A stretch of DNA of 64,000 nt from Roseovarius spongiae (GCF_003651245.1 NZ_RAPE01000002.1:62001-126000); one strand, 5' to 3'; shown: positions 49,837-60,718, counted from the stretch's first letter. Made by a program: numbers and translations. Notes: generated by a model not told the origin, from the letters alone.

Positions 49837-51978
49837 ATGATCGCTGTCGAAGATCTCATCGCACTGGTCCGCGCCTACAACCCCAAGACCGACGAGAGCC
49901 TGCTGCGCGCGGCCTATGGCTACGCCCGCGAGATGCACGAGGGGCAGTATCGCCATTCGGGCGAGCCCTATTTCTCGCACCCCGTGGCGGTGGCCGCGAT
50001 CCTCGCCGAACAGCGGCTGGACGACGCGACGATCGTGACCGCGCTGCTGCACGACACCATCGAGGACACCGGCGCCTCCTACGCCACCGTCAAGGAACGG
50101 TTCGGCCCGGAGATCGCCGATCTCGTGGATGGCGTGACCAAGCTGACGAACCTGCAACTCGGCAGCACCGAGACCAAGCAGGCCGAGAATTTCCGCAAGC
50201 TCTTCATGGCGATGTCGCGCGATTTGCGGGTGATCCTCGTGAAGCTCGCCGACCGGCTGCACAACATGCGTACCATCCGCGCCATGCGCTCGGAAAAGCA
50301 GGTGCAGAAGGCGCGCGAGACGATGGACATCTTCGCGCCGCTGGCCGGGCGCATGGGCATGCAGTGGATGCGCGAGGAACTCGAGGATCTCGCGTTCCGC
50401 GTCATCAATCCGGACGCGCGCGCCTCGCTCATGCGGCGCTTCATCGTTCTGCAACGCGAATCGGGCGATGTCATCGAGCGGATCGCCGGGGACATGCGCA
50501 AGGAGCTGAAGAAGGCCGGGATCGAAGCCGAGGTATTGGGCCGGGCCAAGAAACCCTACTCGATCTGGCGCAAGATGCAGGAGAAGCAGACCAGCTTTTC
50601 GCGCCTGTCCGACATCTACGGCTTTCGCGTCATCACCGGGTCCGAGCCGGACTGCTACGCCGTGCTCGGCGCGATCCACCGGCGCTGGCGCGCGGTGCCG
50701 GGGCGGTTCAAGGACTACATCAGCCAGCCGAAATCCAACGGCTACCGTTCGATCCACACAACCGTATCAGGGCGCGACGGCAAGCGGGTCGAGGTGCAGA
50801 TCCGCACCCGCCAGATGCATGACGTGGCCGAAACCGGGGTCGCGGCGCACTGGTCCTACCGCGACGGCGTGCGCACCGAGAATCCCTTTGCCGTCGATCC
50901 CGCCGACTGGATCAACACCCTGACCGAGCAGTTCACCGCCGAGGAAGACCACGAGGATTTCCTCGAGGCGGTCAAGCTCGAGATGTATGCCGACAAGGTC
51001 TTCTGCTTCACCCCCAAGGGCGACGTGGTGAAACTGCCGCGCGGCGCGACGCCGATCGATTTCGCCTACGCCATCCACACGAGGATCGGCAACGCCGTGG
51101 TCGGCGCCAAGGTGGACGGCATGCGCGTGCCGCTCTGGACCCGGATCAAGAACGGGCAGTCGGTGGATGTCATCACCGCCGACGGCCAGACGCCGCAGGC
51201 CGCCTGGCTCGACATCGCGACCACCGGCAAGGCGCGCAGCGCGATCCGCCGCGCGCTGCGCGATCTCGACCGGGACCGCTATGTGAAGCTGGGCCGCGAG
51301 CTCGCCCGCGCCGCGTTCGAGCATGTCGGCAAACGCGCGACGGAAAAGGCGCTGCGCGCGGCAGCGGACCGGCTGCACCTTGAGGACGTGACCGACCTGC
51401 TGGCGCGGATGGGGCGCGCCGAACTGACCGGGCGCGAGGTGGTCGGCGCGCTCTATCCCGATCTCACCCCGGCGGCCGGTCCCGAGATCAGCCGCGAACG
51501 CGCGGTGATCGGCCTTGGCCCCGACCAGTATTTCGACCGCGCGGCCTGTTGCCAGCCGCTGCCGGGCGAACGGATCGTCGGGATCACCTATCGCGGCCGC
51601 GGCGTGGTGGTGCACGCCATTGACTGCGCCAGCCTCACGGCCTTCGAGGATCAGCCGGGCCGCTGGCTCGACCTGCAATGGCATTCGGGCACGCACGAAG
51701 CGGCCTATGACGCGACGCTCGACGTCACCATGGGCAATGACGCGGGCGTGCTGGGCCGCATTTGCACCTTGATCGGAGAGCGCAACGCCAATATCTCCAA
51801 TTTGACGTTCATCGACCGCAAGCCGGACTTCTACCGCCTGCTGATCGATGTCGAGCTTCGCGACGCCGAACAGCTGCACAGCGTCATCGCAGCGCTCGAC
51901 GCCGAAAGCGACGTCGCCGAAGTCGCCCGCCGCAGGGACAACGCGCGCCGCGACGCAACCGGCGGAAACGAATACTAG
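49837..51978 (+). CDS. Bifunctional (p)ppGpp synthetase/hydrolase (RelA/SpoT homologue)
   Basis: 713 residues. The HD hydrolase domain is intact (LLHDTIEDT, His72-Asp73). The synthetase domain has RFKDYISQPKSNGYRSIHT; RFKD (290-293) is the RXKD form of bifunctional enzymes rather than the ExDD of RelA-only types. TGS (about 385-445) and C-terminal ACT (about 630-705) domains follow. It makes and degrades the stringent-response alarmone. It is probably the only long RSH enzyme, as is usual in alphaproteobacteria, but that cannot be checked here. Confidence 0.96.
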   Translation: MIAVEDLIALVRAYNPKTDESLLRAAYGYAREMHEGQYRHSGEPYFSHPVAVAAILAEQRLDDATIVTALLHDTIEDTGASYATVKERFGPEIADLVDGVTKLTNLQLGSTETKQAENFRKLFMAMSRDLRVILVKLADRLHNMRTIRAMRSEKQVQKARETMDIFAPLAGRMGMQWMREELEDLAFRVINPDARASLMRRFIVLQRESGDVIERIAGDMRKELKKAGIEAEVLGRAKKPYSIWRKMQEKQTSFSRLSDIYGFRVITGSEPDCYAVLGAIHRRWRAVPGRFKDYISQPKSNGYRSIHTTVSGRDGKRVEVQIRTRQMHDVAETGVAAHWSYRDGVRTENPFAVDPADWINTLTEQFTAEEDHEDFLEAVKLEMYADKVFCFTPKGDVVKLPRGATPIDFAYAIHTRIGNAVVGAKVDGMRVPLWTRIKNGQSVDVITADGQTPQAAWLDIATTGKARSAIRRALRDLDRDRYVKLGRELARAAFEHVGKRATEKALRAAADRLHLEDVTDLLARMGRAELTGREVVGALYPDLTPAAGPEISRERAVIGLGPDQYFDRAACCQPLPGERIVGITYRGRGVVVHAIDCASLTAFEDQPGRWLDLQWHSGTHEAAYDATLDVTMGNDAGVLGRICTLIGERNANISNLTFIDRKPDFYRLLIDVELRDAEQLHSVIAALDAESDVAEVARRRDNARRDATGGNEY

Positions 51979-51990
51979 GAGCCCGACAAG

Positions 51991-52653
51991 GTGGTCTTCA
52001 AACGTCGAGACAAGCGACCCGTTTGGAAAGCCATCGCCGATTTCTTCTGGCCCCGCGGCGGCTGGACGCGCGCCGCGCTCTACGTCAAGCACCGGTTGCG
52101 CCGGCTGCCCGACCCGCCGCACCGCATCGCGCGCGGCATCTTCGCCGGGGTCTTCGTCTCCTTCACGCCGTTCTTCGGGCTGCATTTCTTCGGCGCCGCG
52201 GTGCTGGCGTGGATTTTGCGCGGCAACATCATCGCCGCGCTGCTGGCCACGTTCTTCGGCAACCCGCTGACCTTTCTCGCGATCGCGACGATCTCGCTCC
52301 AGACCGGGCATTTCCTGCTCGGGCGCGGCGGGGCGCTGCCCGAGGAATCGCATCGCTCGCTGGGCGGGAAATTCGTCGACGCGGGCGAAGATTTCCACGA
52401 CAACCTCCTCGCGCTCTTCACCGGCGGCGACGCGCACTGGAGCAAGCTGCACGTCTTCTACGACGACGTGTTCTTTCCCTACATGATCGGCGGGCTCATC
52501 CCCGGCGTGATCGCCGGTCTGGCCTGCTACTACTTCAGCCTGCCGCTGCTGATCGTCTACCAGAACCGGCGCCGGGTGCGGCTGCGCAAGAAGTGGGACG
52601 AACTGAAGAAGAAGGCCGAACTGCGCAACGAGGACACCGGCGCGGACGGCTGA
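51991..52653 (+). CDS. DUF2062 family membrane protein
   Basis: 220 residues from a GTG with AGGAGCCC upstream. [20 protein letters not shown] and [20 protein letters not shown] are the DUF2062 core with TM helices; another helix lies near residues 165-187. Basic termini face the cytoplasm. Function unknown. It starts 12 bases after the RelA/SpoT gene. Confidence 0.88.
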   Translation: MVFKRRDKRPVWKAIADFFWPRGGWTRAALYVKHRLRRLPDPPHRIARGIFAGVFVSFTPFFGLHFFGAAVLAWILRGNIIAALLATFFGNPLTFLAIATISLQTGHFLLGRGGALPEESHRSLGGKFVDAGEDFHDNLLALFTGGDAHWSKLHVFYDDVFFPYMIGGLIPGVIAGLACYYFSLPLLIVYQNRRRVRLRKKWDELKKKAELRNEDTGADG

Positions 52654-52741
52654 CGACCCGCCGAGCGCCGTTTGGCCTTTGCGCGTCGCGGGGCGGTATC
52701 CTAGGGTTGGCCCGACTCGGATCAACTTGCGGAGCCCTGAG

Positions 52742-53503
52742 ATGATGGACAGCCCCGAACTGCGCCTCGGCGTCAACATCGACCATGTCGCGACCGTGCG
52801 CAACGCGCGCGGCGGCGATACGCCCGATCCGGTGCGCGCCGCCAGGCTGGCCGAGGAGGCGGGCGCCGACGGCATCACCGCGCATCTGCGCGAGGATCGC
52901 CGCCACATCTCGGACGCCGATATCGACCGGCTGATGGAGGCGCTGAGCGTGCCGCTCAACTTCGAGATGGCCGCCACCGACGAGATGCAGGCCATAGCCC
53001 TGCGCCACAAGCCTCACGCCGTCTGCATCGTCCCCGAAAAGCGCGAGGAGCGCACCACCGAGGGCGGGCTCGACATCATGCGCGAGGAGGACCGCCTCGC
53101 CCGGTTCATCACGCCGCTGCGCGAGGCTGGCAGCCGCGTGTCGATCTTCATCGCCGCCGACGCGGCCCAGGTCGAGGCGGCGCAGCGCATCGGCGCCGAG
53201 GTGATCGAGCTGCACACCGGCGCCTATTGCGACGCCCATGCCGAGGGGCGCATCGAGGACCGCGATGCCGAACTGCGCTCCCTGCGCGACATGTCCGCTC
53301 ACGCCCATTCGCTCGGGCTCGAGGTGCATGCCGGCCATGGGCTGACCTATGACACCGTCGCCCCCGTCGCCGCCTTCCCGGAGGTGCGCGAACTCAACAT
53401 CGGCCATTTCCTCATCGGCGAGGCGATCTTTCGCGGCCTTGAGCCGGCCATCGCCGAGATGCGCGCCCGCATGGACGCGGCGCGGCGCGGGTCGCAGGGA
53501 TGA
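52742..53503 (+). CDS. pdxJ: Pyridoxine 5'-phosphate synthase
   Basis: 253 residues. [19 protein letters not shown] and [19 protein letters not shown] are family signatures, with [10 protein letters not shown] and [16 protein letters not shown] at the end of the barrel. PdxJ condenses 3-amino-2-oxopropyl phosphate with deoxyxylulose phosphate to form PNP. ATG 52742 or 52745 are both possible. The next gene overlaps the stop by 4 bp. Confidence 0.97.
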   Translation: MMDSPELRLGVNIDHVATVRNARGGDTPDPVRAARLAEEAGADGITAHLREDRRHISDADIDRLMEALSVPLNFEMAATDEMQAIALRHKPHAVCIVPEKREERTTEGGLDIMREEDRLARFITPLREAGSRVSIFIAADAAQVEAAQRIGAEVIELHTGAYCDAHAEGRIEDRDAELRSLRDMSAHAHSLGLEVHAGHGLTYDTVAPVAAFPEVRELNIGHFLIGEAIFRGLEPAIAEMRARMDAARRGSQG

Positions 53504-53934
53504 TCTACGCGCGCTACGCCCTCGTGTTCGTCGCCGTCGCCATCGGCGCGGGGCTGGCGGTGCGCCTGCTCGAAGGGCGCGTGTCCGGCCTGGGCTCGTC
53601 GGCGGCGCAACTGATCGTGCCCGCGATGATCGCCGCGCTGGTCGAGGGGCAGCGCGGCGCCAGGGTCGCGCGGGCCCGCCCCGACCGCGGGCAGTTCTGG
53701 AATTTCGCCTGGATCGCCACCGGGGTCGCGACCGCGCTCAACCTCGCGCTGGCTTATGGCGCCGGCGGGCTGCTGCCGGAATTCGGCAAGCTCGCGATCG
53801 CGCCGTTCGGCTCGCGACAATTCGCGATCCTGCTCGGCCTCTACGCGGGCGCGTATCTCATCTGCAACCGGTTCTTCTTCGGGCTGGGCGTCTCGACCGA
53901 ACTCGCCCGGCAGGAGCGCGGGGGCGGGGGATGA
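53500..53934 (+). CDS. ABZJ_00895-like small membrane protein
   Basis: 144 residues with four TM helices (about 3-22, 32-50, 66-90, 104-126). The arrangement and the [20 protein letters not shown] segment resemble the ABZJ_00895 family. Function unknown. It overlaps pdxJ and the LysE gene by 4 bp each, so the three are coupled. Confidence 0.75.
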   Translation: MIYARYALVFVAVAIGAGLAVRLLEGRVSGLGSSAAQLIVPAMIAALVEGQRGARVARARPDRGQFWNFAWIATGVATALNLALAYGAGGLLPEFGKLAIAPFGSRQFAILLGLYAGAYLICNRFFFGLGVSTELARQERGGGG

Positions 53935-54554
53935 GCGGTCACGAATTGATCCTTCTGCTGATCGCCTGGGCCGTGGCCGCCGGCAGCCCCGGCCCGGCGA
54001 CGCTGGCGATCTCCAGCGCCGCGATGGCCGAGGGCCGCCTCGCGGGGTTCGCCATCGCCGCGGGCGTCTTTGCCGGTTCCGCCTTCTGGGGGATCGCCGC
54101 CGGCGCGGGGATGAGCGCGGTCATGATGGCGCACGCCTGGGCGTTCGAGGCGATCCGCCTGGCCGGCGCGGCCTACCTGCTGTGGCTGGCGTTCAAGGCG
54201 CTGCGCCGCGCCGTTCACCCGCCCAGTGCGGCGCCGGTTCACACCGCGCCGGGGCTGCGGCGGCTGTGGCTCAGGGGCGCGCTCATCCACGTCACCAACC
54301 CCAAGGCGGTGCTGGCCTGGGGCGCGGTCTACGCCATCGCGCTACCGCCCGCGGCAGCGCCGCTTGCGGTGTGGAAGCTGTTCGCCCTGCTGCTGGCCGT
54401 GTCGGGCGCGATCTTCTTCGGCTACGGGCTGCTCTTCTCGACGCCGCGCATCGCGCGCGGCTACCTGCGCCTGCGCCGCGGTTTCGAGGGCGCCTTCGCG
54501 TTGCTCTTCGGCGCGGCGGGGCTGATGATCCTCACCACGTCGCACAAGGTCTGA
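53931..54554 (+). CDS. LysE/RhtB family translocator
   Basis: 207 residues, six TM helices. [20 protein letters not shown] is the conserved N-terminal motif (SPGP), and [20 protein letters not shown] the central one. Family members export amino acids such as lysine, homoserine or threonine. Substrate unknown. Start ATGA overlaps the previous stop. Confidence 0.9.
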   Translation: MSGHELILLLIAWAVAAGSPGPATLAISSAAMAEGRLAGFAIAAGVFAGSAFWGIAAGAGMSAVMMAHAWAFEAIRLAGAAYLLWLAFKALRRAVHPPSAAPVHTAPGLRRLWLRGALIHVTNPKAVLAWGAVYAIALPPAAAPLAVWKLFALLLAVSGAIFFGYGLLFSTPRIARGYLRLRRGFEGAFALLFGAAGLMILTTSHKV

Positions 54555-54631
54555 CCCGATGCTCCGCTCCACCCGCTTCACCCCCGAGCAATCGACCGCC
54601 GGCTCGACGCAATGACGGGGACGGCGTCGCC

Positions 54632-55048
54632 ATGATACTCGGCATCGGCACGGATTTGGCCAATATCGACCGTATCGCAGCCACGCTCGACCGCTTCGGC
54701 GATCGTTTCCGAAACCGCGTCTTCACCGAAACCGAGCAGGCCAAGGCCGAACGTCGCGCCGACACGCCCGGCACCTACGCCAAGCGCTGGGCCGCGAAGG
54801 AGGCGTGCTCCAAGGCGTTGGGGACAGGGCTGCGGATGGGCATCGCCTGGAAGGACATGGCGGTGAGCAACCTCGCCACCGGCCAGCCGGTGATGCACGT
54901 GACCGGCTGGGCCGCCGACCGGCTGGCGGCGATGACCCCGCCGGGGCATGACGCGATCATCCACGTCACGCTCACCGACGATCACCCCTGGGCGCAGGCC
55001 TTCGTCGTGATCGAGGCGCGTCCCCGCGCGCCCGAGACCGCGCCTTGA
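54632..55048 (+). CDS. acpS: Holo-[acyl-carrier-protein] synthase
   Basis: 138 residues. [15 protein letters not shown] has the Asp that binds Mg2+, and [18 protein letters not shown] the catalytic Glu/Lys motif. AcpS transfers phosphopantetheine from CoA to acyl carrier protein. The order pdxJ-(two genes)-acpS-lepB-rnc-era is the standard alphaproteobacterial arrangement with two transporter-like genes inserted. Confidence 0.95.
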   Translation: MILGIGTDLANIDRIAATLDRFGDRFRNRVFTETEQAKAERRADTPGTYAKRWAAKEACSKALGTGLRMGIAWKDMAVSNLATGQPVMHVTGWAADRLAAMTPPGHDAIIHVTLTDDHPWAQAFVVIEARPRAPETAP

Positions 55049-55105
55049 CACCCGCCCGCCGCGCGCCCATGAAGCACGCGACCTGACCCGAGGCGGAGAC
55101 CCCCG

Positions 55106-55942
55106 ATGGCAAGCGACGCCAAGAAGAGCAATCCCATCGTCGAGACGATCAAGACCGTCGTCTACGCCCTGTTGATCGCCGGCATCTTCCGCACGCTGTT
55201 CTTTCAGCCGTTCTGGATTCCCTCCGGCTCCATGAAGGACACGCTGCTGATCGGCGATTTCCTCTTCGTGAACAAGATGGCCTACGGTTATTCCTACGCC
55301 TCCTGCCCGTCGATCAAGATCGGCGCGATCGGTCTGGACATCGACGCCAAGGACATCTGCGGATTCCTCGACGGCGACAACACCCGTCTTTTCGGCAGCG
55401 AACCCGAGCGCGGCGATATCGTCGTCTTTCGCCACCCCGTGCAGGGCACCGATTTCATCAAGCGCCTGATCGGCCTGCCCGGCGACAAGGTGCAGGTCAA
55501 GGACGGCGTGCTCAGCATCAACGGCGAACCGGTCGAGCTCGAACCCGCGGGCGTGTTCGAGGAGGTCTACGAGGCCCAGGGACCCATGCGCTCGCGCCCG
55601 CGCTGCGAGAACGGCGTCGTCGGCGAAGGCGCGATCTGCAGGAAATCCCGCCAGGTCGAGACGCTGCCGAACGGACGCTCGCACCACATCCTCAACATCA
55701 CCGATCAGCGTTCGGACCACACCAATGTCTTCACCGTCCCCGAAGGGCATTACTTCTTCATGGGCGACAACCGCGACAACTCCACCGATTCGCGCTTTCC
55801 GCAGACGGTGGGCGGCGTCGGCTTCGTGCCTTTCGAGAACCTGATCGGGCGCGCGAACCGCGTGATCTTCTCCTCGGCGGGCCACTCGATGCTCTATTTC
55901 TGGACGTGGCGGGGGGATCGCTTCTTCAAGGCGCTCGAGTGA
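55106..55942 (+). CDS. lepB: Signal peptidase I
   Basis: 278 residues. One N-terminal TM helix (about 13-33) is followed by [14 protein letters not shown] (nucleophile Ser42), [10 protein letters not shown] and [12 protein letters not shown] (general base Lys119), and [13 protein letters not shown]. It removes Sec and Tat signal peptides at the periplasmic side. The stop overlaps the rnc start. Confidence 0.97.
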   Translation: MASDAKKSNPIVETIKTVVYALLIAGIFRTLFFQPFWIPSGSMKDTLLIGDFLFVNKMAYGYSYASCPSIKIGAIGLDIDAKDICGFLDGDNTRLFGSEPERGDIVVFRHPVQGTDFIKRLIGLPGDKVQVKDGVLSINGEPVELEPAGVFEEVYEAQGPMRSRPRCENGVVGEGAICRKSRQVETLPNGRSHHILNITDQRSDHTNVFTVPEGHYFFMGDNRDNSTDSRFPQTVGGVGFVPFENLIGRANRVIFSSAGHSMLYFWTWRGDRFFKALE

Positions 55943-56631
55943 AGCTGTCGCGCGAACTGGCGGCGTTCTCGCGCCGGCTCGGGCATGACTTCGCGCGGCC
56001 CGCGCTCCTGGTGCAGGCGGTCACGCATGCGTCGATGTCCACGCCCGCGCGCGGCGACAACCAGCGGCTCGAATTCCTCGGCGACCGGGTGCTCGGCCTC
56101 GTGATGGCCGAGGCGCTGCTCGCCGAGGATCCCGACGCTGCCGAAGGCCAGCTCGCCCCGCGTTTCAACGCGCTGGTGCGCAAGGAAACCTGCGCCGACG
56201 TCGCGCGCGAGATCGATCTCGGCGCGGTGCTCAAGCTCGGTCGCTCCGAGATGCTATCGGGCGGGCGGCGCAAGCAGGCGCTTCTTGGCGATGCGATGGA
56301 GGCCGTGATCGCCGCCGTCTATACCGACGCCGGGTTCGAGGCCGCCCGTCGGATCGTGCTGACCCTCTGGGGCGCGCGCATTGGCGCGGTCGAGGCGGAC
56401 GCGCGCGACGCCAAGACCGCGCTCCAGGAATGGGCGCAGGCCCGTGGCCTGCCGCCGCCCGACTACGCCGAAACCGCCCGCAGCGGCCCGGACCACGCGC
56501 CGGTTTTCACCATCACCGCAACGCTCGCCAACGGCATGTCCCAAAGCGCCAGCGCCGGCTCCAAGCGCCACGCCCAGCAGGCCGCCGCGACCGCGCTTCT
56601 GGCCCGCGTCGAGGGCATGCCGGACGCCTGA
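55939..56631 (+). CDS. rnc: Ribonuclease III
   Basis: 230 residues from a GTG overlapping the lepB stop (GTGA). [18 protein letters not shown] is the catalytic signature and [14 protein letters not shown] has the second acidic pair. A C-terminal double-stranded RNA binding domain (about 155-226) ends in [14 protein letters not shown]. It processes rRNA and other duplex RNAs. era follows 63 bases later. Confidence 0.96.
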   Translation: MKLSRELAAFSRRLGHDFARPALLVQAVTHASMSTPARGDNQRLEFLGDRVLGLVMAEALLAEDPDAAEGQLAPRFNALVRKETCADVAREIDLGAVLKLGRSEMLSGGRRKQALLGDAMEAVIAAVYTDAGFEAARRIVLTLWGARIGAVEADARDAKTALQEWAQARGLPPPDYAETARSGPDHAPVFTITATLANGMSQSASAGSKRHAQQAAATALLARVEGMPDA

Positions 56632-56694
56632 CGCCTCTGGCAAAGCGGCGCGCCATGCGCTAGGGCTGACCTCCGCAACCCCGAGGATCCGCCC

Positions 56695-57600
56695 ATGACC
56701 ACCCGCGCCGGTTTCATTGCCCTGATCGGAGAGCCCAACGCGGGCAAGTCCACCCTGCTCAACCGCATGGTGGGCGCCAAGGTGAGCATTGTCACTCACA
56801 AGGTCCAGACCACCCGCGCGCGCATCCGCGGCGTCGCGATCGAAGGCGACGCGCAGCTTGTCTTCGTCGACACGCCGGGTCTCTTCCAGCCGCGCCGCCG
56901 GCTTGACCGCGCGATGGTCGCCGCCGCCTGGGGCGGGGCGGCGGACGCCGACGTGGTCGTTCTGCTGGTGGAGGCGCATCGCGGCGCGACCGAGGGCGTA
57001 AAGCGCATCCTCGACGGTCTGGGCGAGGTCGCCCGCGGCCGCCCCGTCGCGCTCGCCATCAACAAGATCGACCGCGTGAAATCCGAGGCGCTCCTCGCCC
57101 TCACCAAGGAACTCAACGATCGTTTTCCCTTTGTCGAAACCTTCATGATCTCCGCCGAGAAGGGCCACGGCGTCGACGCCCTGCGCGCATGGCTCGCCCA
57201 AACGCTGCCCGAGGGGCCGTGGCTCTACCCCGAGGACCAGATCGCCGATCTGCCCATGCGAATGATCGCCGCCGAGATCACCCGCGAAAAACTCACCCTG
57301 CGGCTGCATCAGGAACTGCCCTACCAGCTCACCGTCGAGACCGAGAACTGGGAAGAGCGCAAGGACGGCTCGGCCCGGATCGATCAGATCGTCTATGTCA
57401 TGCGCGACGGCCACAAGGGCATCGTGCTGGGCAAGGGCGGCGAGACCGCCAAGGCCGTCTCCAAGGCCGCCCGCGAGGAGCTCGAGGAATTCCTGGGGCG
57501 GCGCGTCCACCTCTTCCTGCAGGTGAAGGTGCGCCCCAACTGGCTCGACGAGGCCGAACGCTACACCGAGATGGGTCTCGACTTCAGGGACGGGAATTGA
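56695..57600 (+). CDS. era: GTPase Era
   Basis: 301 residues. G1 GEPNAGKSTLLN, G3 DTPG and G4 NKID are intact; the C-terminal KH domain includes VLGKGGETAKAVSKAAREEL. Era helps 30S ribosome maturation by binding the 16S rRNA 3' end. Located after rnc as in most bacteria; a dispersed 25-bp element begins 13 bases after the stop. Confidence 0.97.
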   Translation: MTTRAGFIALIGEPNAGKSTLLNRMVGAKVSIVTHKVQTTRARIRGVAIEGDAQLVFVDTPGLFQPRRRLDRAMVAAAWGGAADADVVVLLVEAHRGATEGVKRILDGLGEVARGRPVALAINKIDRVKSEALLALTKELNDRFPFVETFMISAEKGHGVDALRAWLAQTLPEGPWLYPEDQIADLPMRMIAAEITREKLTLRLHQELPYQLTVETENWEERKDGSARIDQIVYVMRDGHKGIVLGKGGETAKAVSKAAREELEEFLGRRVHLFLQVKVRPNWLDEAERYTEMGLDFRDGN

Positions 57601-57613
57601 TGCGCATGCACGT

Positions 57614-57638
57614 CTTTCAATGTTCCGAAAATACTCGG
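57614..57638 (-). repeat. Dispersed 25-bp intergenic element, copy 5
   Basis: On the minus strand CCGAGTATT, then TTC, then GGAACATTGAAAG. It fills the short era/DUF1491 gap and contains an ATG in the DUF1491 frame that is unlikely to be used. Confidence 0.7.
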
Positions 57639-57652
57639 ATCCCCGGCTTGCG

Positions 57653-57985
57653 ATGACGCGGCTCACGGCGAATTTCTGGGTACACGCCTATCTCGCGCGG
57701 CTGCGCCTCGCCGATATCCCCGCTTTCGTCGTCGCGCATGGCGACGACACCGCCGGCGCGGTGCTGGTCAAGCTCTCGACGCTGGATGGAAACGCCGTCG
57801 CCTACCAGCGCGGGTTCGACCTCATGACCGGCGCGCGGCGCTGGAGTGAGCTCACCTCCGGTCCCGAGGCAGAGGTCGACGCCGCCATCGCCCGCCAGCG
57901 CGGTTTCGATCCCGACCTCTGGGTGATCGAGGTCGAGGACCGCGCGGGCCGCCACCTGCTTGACGCTCCCGGCCTCGGCGACTGA
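57653..57985 (+). CDS. DUF1491 family protein
   Basis: 110 residues. FWVHAYLARLRLADIPAFVV and GDDTAGAVLVKLSTLDG are the DUF1491 pattern; DPDLWVIEVEDRAGRHLLD ends the protein. Function unknown, commonly between era and recO in Rhodobacterales. I chose ATG 57653, because the earlier ATG at 57620 lies inside the repeat element and would add element-encoded residues. Confidence 0.85.
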   Translation: MTRLTANFWVHAYLARLRLADIPAFVVAHGDDTAGAVLVKLSTLDGNAVAYQRGFDLMTGARRWSELTSGPEAEVDAAIARQRGFDPDLWVIEVEDRAGRHLLDAPGLGD

Positions 57986-57990
57986 GGCCC

Positions 57991-58041
57991 AAGACTTTTA
58001 TTCCAAAAGTCTTCCCAATTCTCTTTGCAAAAGAGAATTGG
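57991..58041. terminator. Tandem hairpins between DUF1491 and the VWA gene
   Basis: First hairpin AAGACTTTT-ATTCC-AAAAGTCTT (57991-58013, 9-bp stem). Second CCAATTCTCTTT-GCA-AAAGAGAATTGG (58015-58041, 12-bp stem), with one base between them. Perfect stems in a convergent gap suggest a bidirectional terminator, like the pair at 24968. Confidence 0.65.
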
Positions 58042-58168
58042 CCCCCACCCGTCCCGCCTCGCGATCCGCCATGTCGCGCCCTGCGCACCCCGCACGCCGG
58101 CGACGCGGTCGCAGTGCGGATGCGCCCGCCTCGGGGTAGCCTTCGGACTTGTGGGGGCGCGCCTTGCG

Positions 58169-60718
58169 TCACTCCACCACGATCACCTTGCGCGCCAGAA
58201 CCTCCTGCCCGCTGAGATCGAGGAAGCGCAGCTCATAGCTGCCCGGCTCTTCGGGCAGCGGCATCCGTACCGGCGGTTCGCCCTCGATCCTGATCGCGGT
58301 GATCCAGGTGAATATCGCCTGGTCGCCGCGCGCCAGCGTGATGCGCTGGTCCGCGCTTTCGCTCTCGACGGTCCAGCCCACCTCGATGGTGCTGCCCGGC
58401 GCGGCGGCGTCCGGCGCGCTCAGCTCCGCCCCGGTGGTGAGCGCGGCGTCCGCGGCCAGCACTTCGAAGCGGTGCCGCGCCAGCACCCGGCGCCCCTTGT
58501 CGAGCGTGTAGCGCAGCTCGTAAACGCCGGTCTGCTTGGGCGCGGTCAGTTCCGCCTCGCTTGCGTCGCCGACGCGGGCGTAATCGCCGCTCACACTGTC
58601 GTCGCTCCCCATCGGCGCGATGCGGACGAAGTCGCGCGGGTTGACCGCTCCCGTCCAGGAAAAGCGCAGCCGGTCGCCGGCGCGGATCTCGGTCGGCCCG
58701 CTCACGGTGACCTCGGGCGCGGTGATCTCGATGGGTTGGCTGGCCAGCGTCCGCCGCCCCTTGTCGAGCACGTAGCGCAGCTCATACATTCCCGTTTCCG
58801 CGGGCATCTGCAGCTTGCCTTCGGAGTCGTCCTTCACGCGGATATAGTCGGCCGAGGCGCCCTCATCGGCCCCCATCGGCACGATGGTGACAAAGTCGCG
58901 GCCATTCACGATTCCGCTCCAGGACACGCCGACGACACTGCCTGTCAACGCGCTCTCCGGGCCGCTCACCGTGACCTCGGGCGCGGTGATCTCGATGGGT
59001 TGGCTGGCCAGCGTCCGCCGCCCCTTGTCGAGCACGTAGCGCAGCTCATACATTCCCGTTTCCGCGGGCATCTGCAGCTTGCCTTCGGAGTCGTCCTTCA
59101 CGCGGATATAGTCGGCCGAGGCGCCCTCATCGGCCCCCATCGGCACGATGGTGACAAAGTCGCGCCCGTTCACGTTTCCGCTCCATGAAACGCTCACGAC
59201 ACTGCCTGTCAACGCGCTCTCCGGCCCGCTCACGGTGACCTCGGGCGCGGTGATCTCGATGGGCTGGCTGGCCAGCGTCCGCCGGCCCTTGTCGAGCACG
59301 TAGCGCAGTTCGTACATTCCCGTCTCCGCCGGCATCTGCAGCTTGCCTTCGGACTCGTCCTTCACACGGATGTAATCGGCCGAGGCGCCTTCATCCGCCC
59401 CCATCGGGACGATGGTGACGAAGTCGCGCCCGTTCACGTTTCCGCTCCATGAAACGCTCACGACACTGCCTGTCAACGCGCTCTCCGGCCCGCTCACCGT
59501 GACCTCTGGCGCGGTGATCTCGATGGGTTGGCTAGCCAGCGTCCGCCGGCCCTCATCGAGGACGTAGCGCAGCTCATACATTCCCGTTTCCGCGGGCATC
59601 TGCAGCTTGCCTTCGGAGTCGTCCTTCACGCGGATGTAATCGGCCGAGGCGCCCTCATCCGCCCCCATCGGCACGATGGTGACGAAGTCGCGCGCGTTCA
59701 CGTTCCCGCTCCAGGACACGCCGACGACACTGCCTGTCAACGCGCTCTCCGGCCCGCTCACCGTGACCTCGGGTTCGAGCAGCTCGATCGCGCTGCTGCC
59801 CAGCGTCTTCTTCGTTTCCTGCTGCACGTAGCGCACTTCGTAGAGCCCGGCGTCGCCGAGCGCGCGCAGCATGCCTTCGGAATCGTCCTTCACGCGGATG
59901 TAATGCGTATAAACGCCCTCGTCCGCGCCTGCGGGGACGATGGTGATGTAGTCCCGCGGATGGGGCGCGCGGTCCCATGCGACCTTGAAATCCGACCCCG
60001 CCAACGCGGTGGCCGGCGCTGTGACGGCGATCTGCGGCGCCTGCGGTTCCGGCTCGGGCTCGGGTTCGGCGGCGGGCTCGGGGGCAGGGGCCTCGGCCAC
60101 CGTGTCGCCCAGCGTGCTCAGCGCCTCGCCCAGTTCGCTGGCGTTGCCGGCCTCGATGAACTTGCCGCCGGTTTCCTCGGCGATACAGGCAAGCGATGCG
60201 GTGTCCTCGGACGTGCCGAGGCCGAAGCCGACCACATGCGCGGTGAACCCCACGCCGCTTTTGGCGAGTTCGCCAGCCAGCGCGCAAGGATCGCGTTCAC
60301 AGCTTTCCAGCCCGTCCGAGATCAGCACCACGGTCGCCGGTCGGTCGGTATAGGCCATTTGCTTTGCGGCCATCTCGACCGCATCGGTCAGGGGAGTCTT
60401 GCCGGTGGGGGTGATCTTGTCGATGCGGGCCTGGATGTCGGCGGCGGTGCCGGCGGCGGGGGCGATCAGCGTCTCGATATCCGCGCAGTCGCCGCGGCGG
60501 CGGTGCCCATAGGCCATCAGGCCGACCTTGCGCTCGGCGGTCCAGTCTCCCAGCAAATTCTTCATCACGCCCCGCGCGATCTCGATCTTGGCGGCGCCGT
60601 CGATCTGGCCCCACATGGAGTTGGAGCCGTCGAAGACGATCATCACATCCTCCTCCGCGAAGGCGGCGGGCGCGGCAAGGCTGGCGCAGGCGGCGAAAAG
60701 GGCGGCAAGACGTTTCAT
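58169..60718 (-). CDS. Exported VWA-domain protein with seven 88-residue repeats
   Basis: 849 residues. A Sec signal (cleavage near residue 21, AFA-EE) is followed by a von Willebrand A domain (about 23-205) with MIDAS motif FDGSNSM (Asp30, Ser32, Ser34), a later Thr (GKTPLTDAV) and [11 protein letters not shown] Pro/Glu linker (EPEPEPEP) follows. Seven repeats start at about 228, 316, 404, 492, 580, 668 and 756. Repeats 2-5 are nearly identical, each with [20 protein letters not shown] and [12 protein letters not shown]. It is probably a metal-dependent adhesion or binding protein in the periplasm or on the surface. It sits between DUF1491 and recO, on the opposite strand. Confidence 0.88.
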   Translation of the reverse strand: MKRLAALFAACASLAAPAAFAEEDVMIVFDGSNSMWGQIDGAAKIEIARGVMKNLLGDWTAERKVGLMAYGHRRRGDCADIETLIAPAAGTAADIQARIDKITPTGKTPLTDAVEMAAKQMAYTDRPATVVLISDGLESCERDPCALAGELAKSGVGFTAHVVGFGLGTSEDTASLACIAEETGGKFIEAGNASELGEALSTLGDTVAEAPAPEPAAEPEPEPEPQAPQIAVTAPATALAGSDFKVAWDRAPHPRDYITIVPAGADEGVYTHYIRVKDDSEGMLRALGDAGLYEVRYVQQETKKTLGSSAIELLEPEVTVSGPESALTGSVVGVSWSGNVNARDFVTIVPMGADEGASADYIRVKDDSEGKLQMPAETGMYELRYVLDEGRRTLASQPIEITAPEVTVSGPESALTGSVVSVSWSGNVNGRDFVTIVPMGADEGASADYIRVKDESEGKLQMPAETGMYELRYVLDKGRRTLASQPIEITAPEVTVSGPESALTGSVVSVSWSGNVNGRDFVTIVPMGADEGASADYIRVKDDSEGKLQMPAETGMYELRYVLDKGRRTLASQPIEITAPEVTVSGPESALTGSVVGVSWSGIVNGRDFVTIVPMGADEGASADYIRVKDDSEGKLQMPAETGMYELRYVLDKGRRTLASQPIEITAPEVTVSGPTEIRAGDRLRFSWTGAVNPRDFVRIAPMGSDDSVSGDYARVGDASEAELTAPKQTGVYELRYTLDKGRRVLARHRFEVLAADAALTTGAELSAPDAAAPGSTIEVGWTVESESADQRITLARGDQAIFTWITAIRIEGEPPVRMPLPEEPGSYELRFLDLSGQEVLARKVIVVE
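58718..59773 (-). repeat. Four near-identical 264-bp tandem repeats within the VWA gene
   Basis: Units at 59510-59773, 59246-59509, 58982-59245 and 58718-58981, each exactly 264 bp (88 codons). Differences are few and mostly synonymous, so the units arose or were homogenised recently. Diverged relatives flank them on both sides (about 59774-60037 and 58454-58717). Confidence 0.92.

Noticed and set aside
57620-57652. Earlier ATG start for the DUF1491 gene
   Set aside because: The first codons would be encoded by the dispersed repeat element, and the conserved part of the protein begins at ATG 57653.
58718-59773. CRISPR-like array suggested by regular direct repeats
   Set aside because: The period is 264 bp, the whole unit is repeated with no unique spacers, and it is an in-frame protein repeat.
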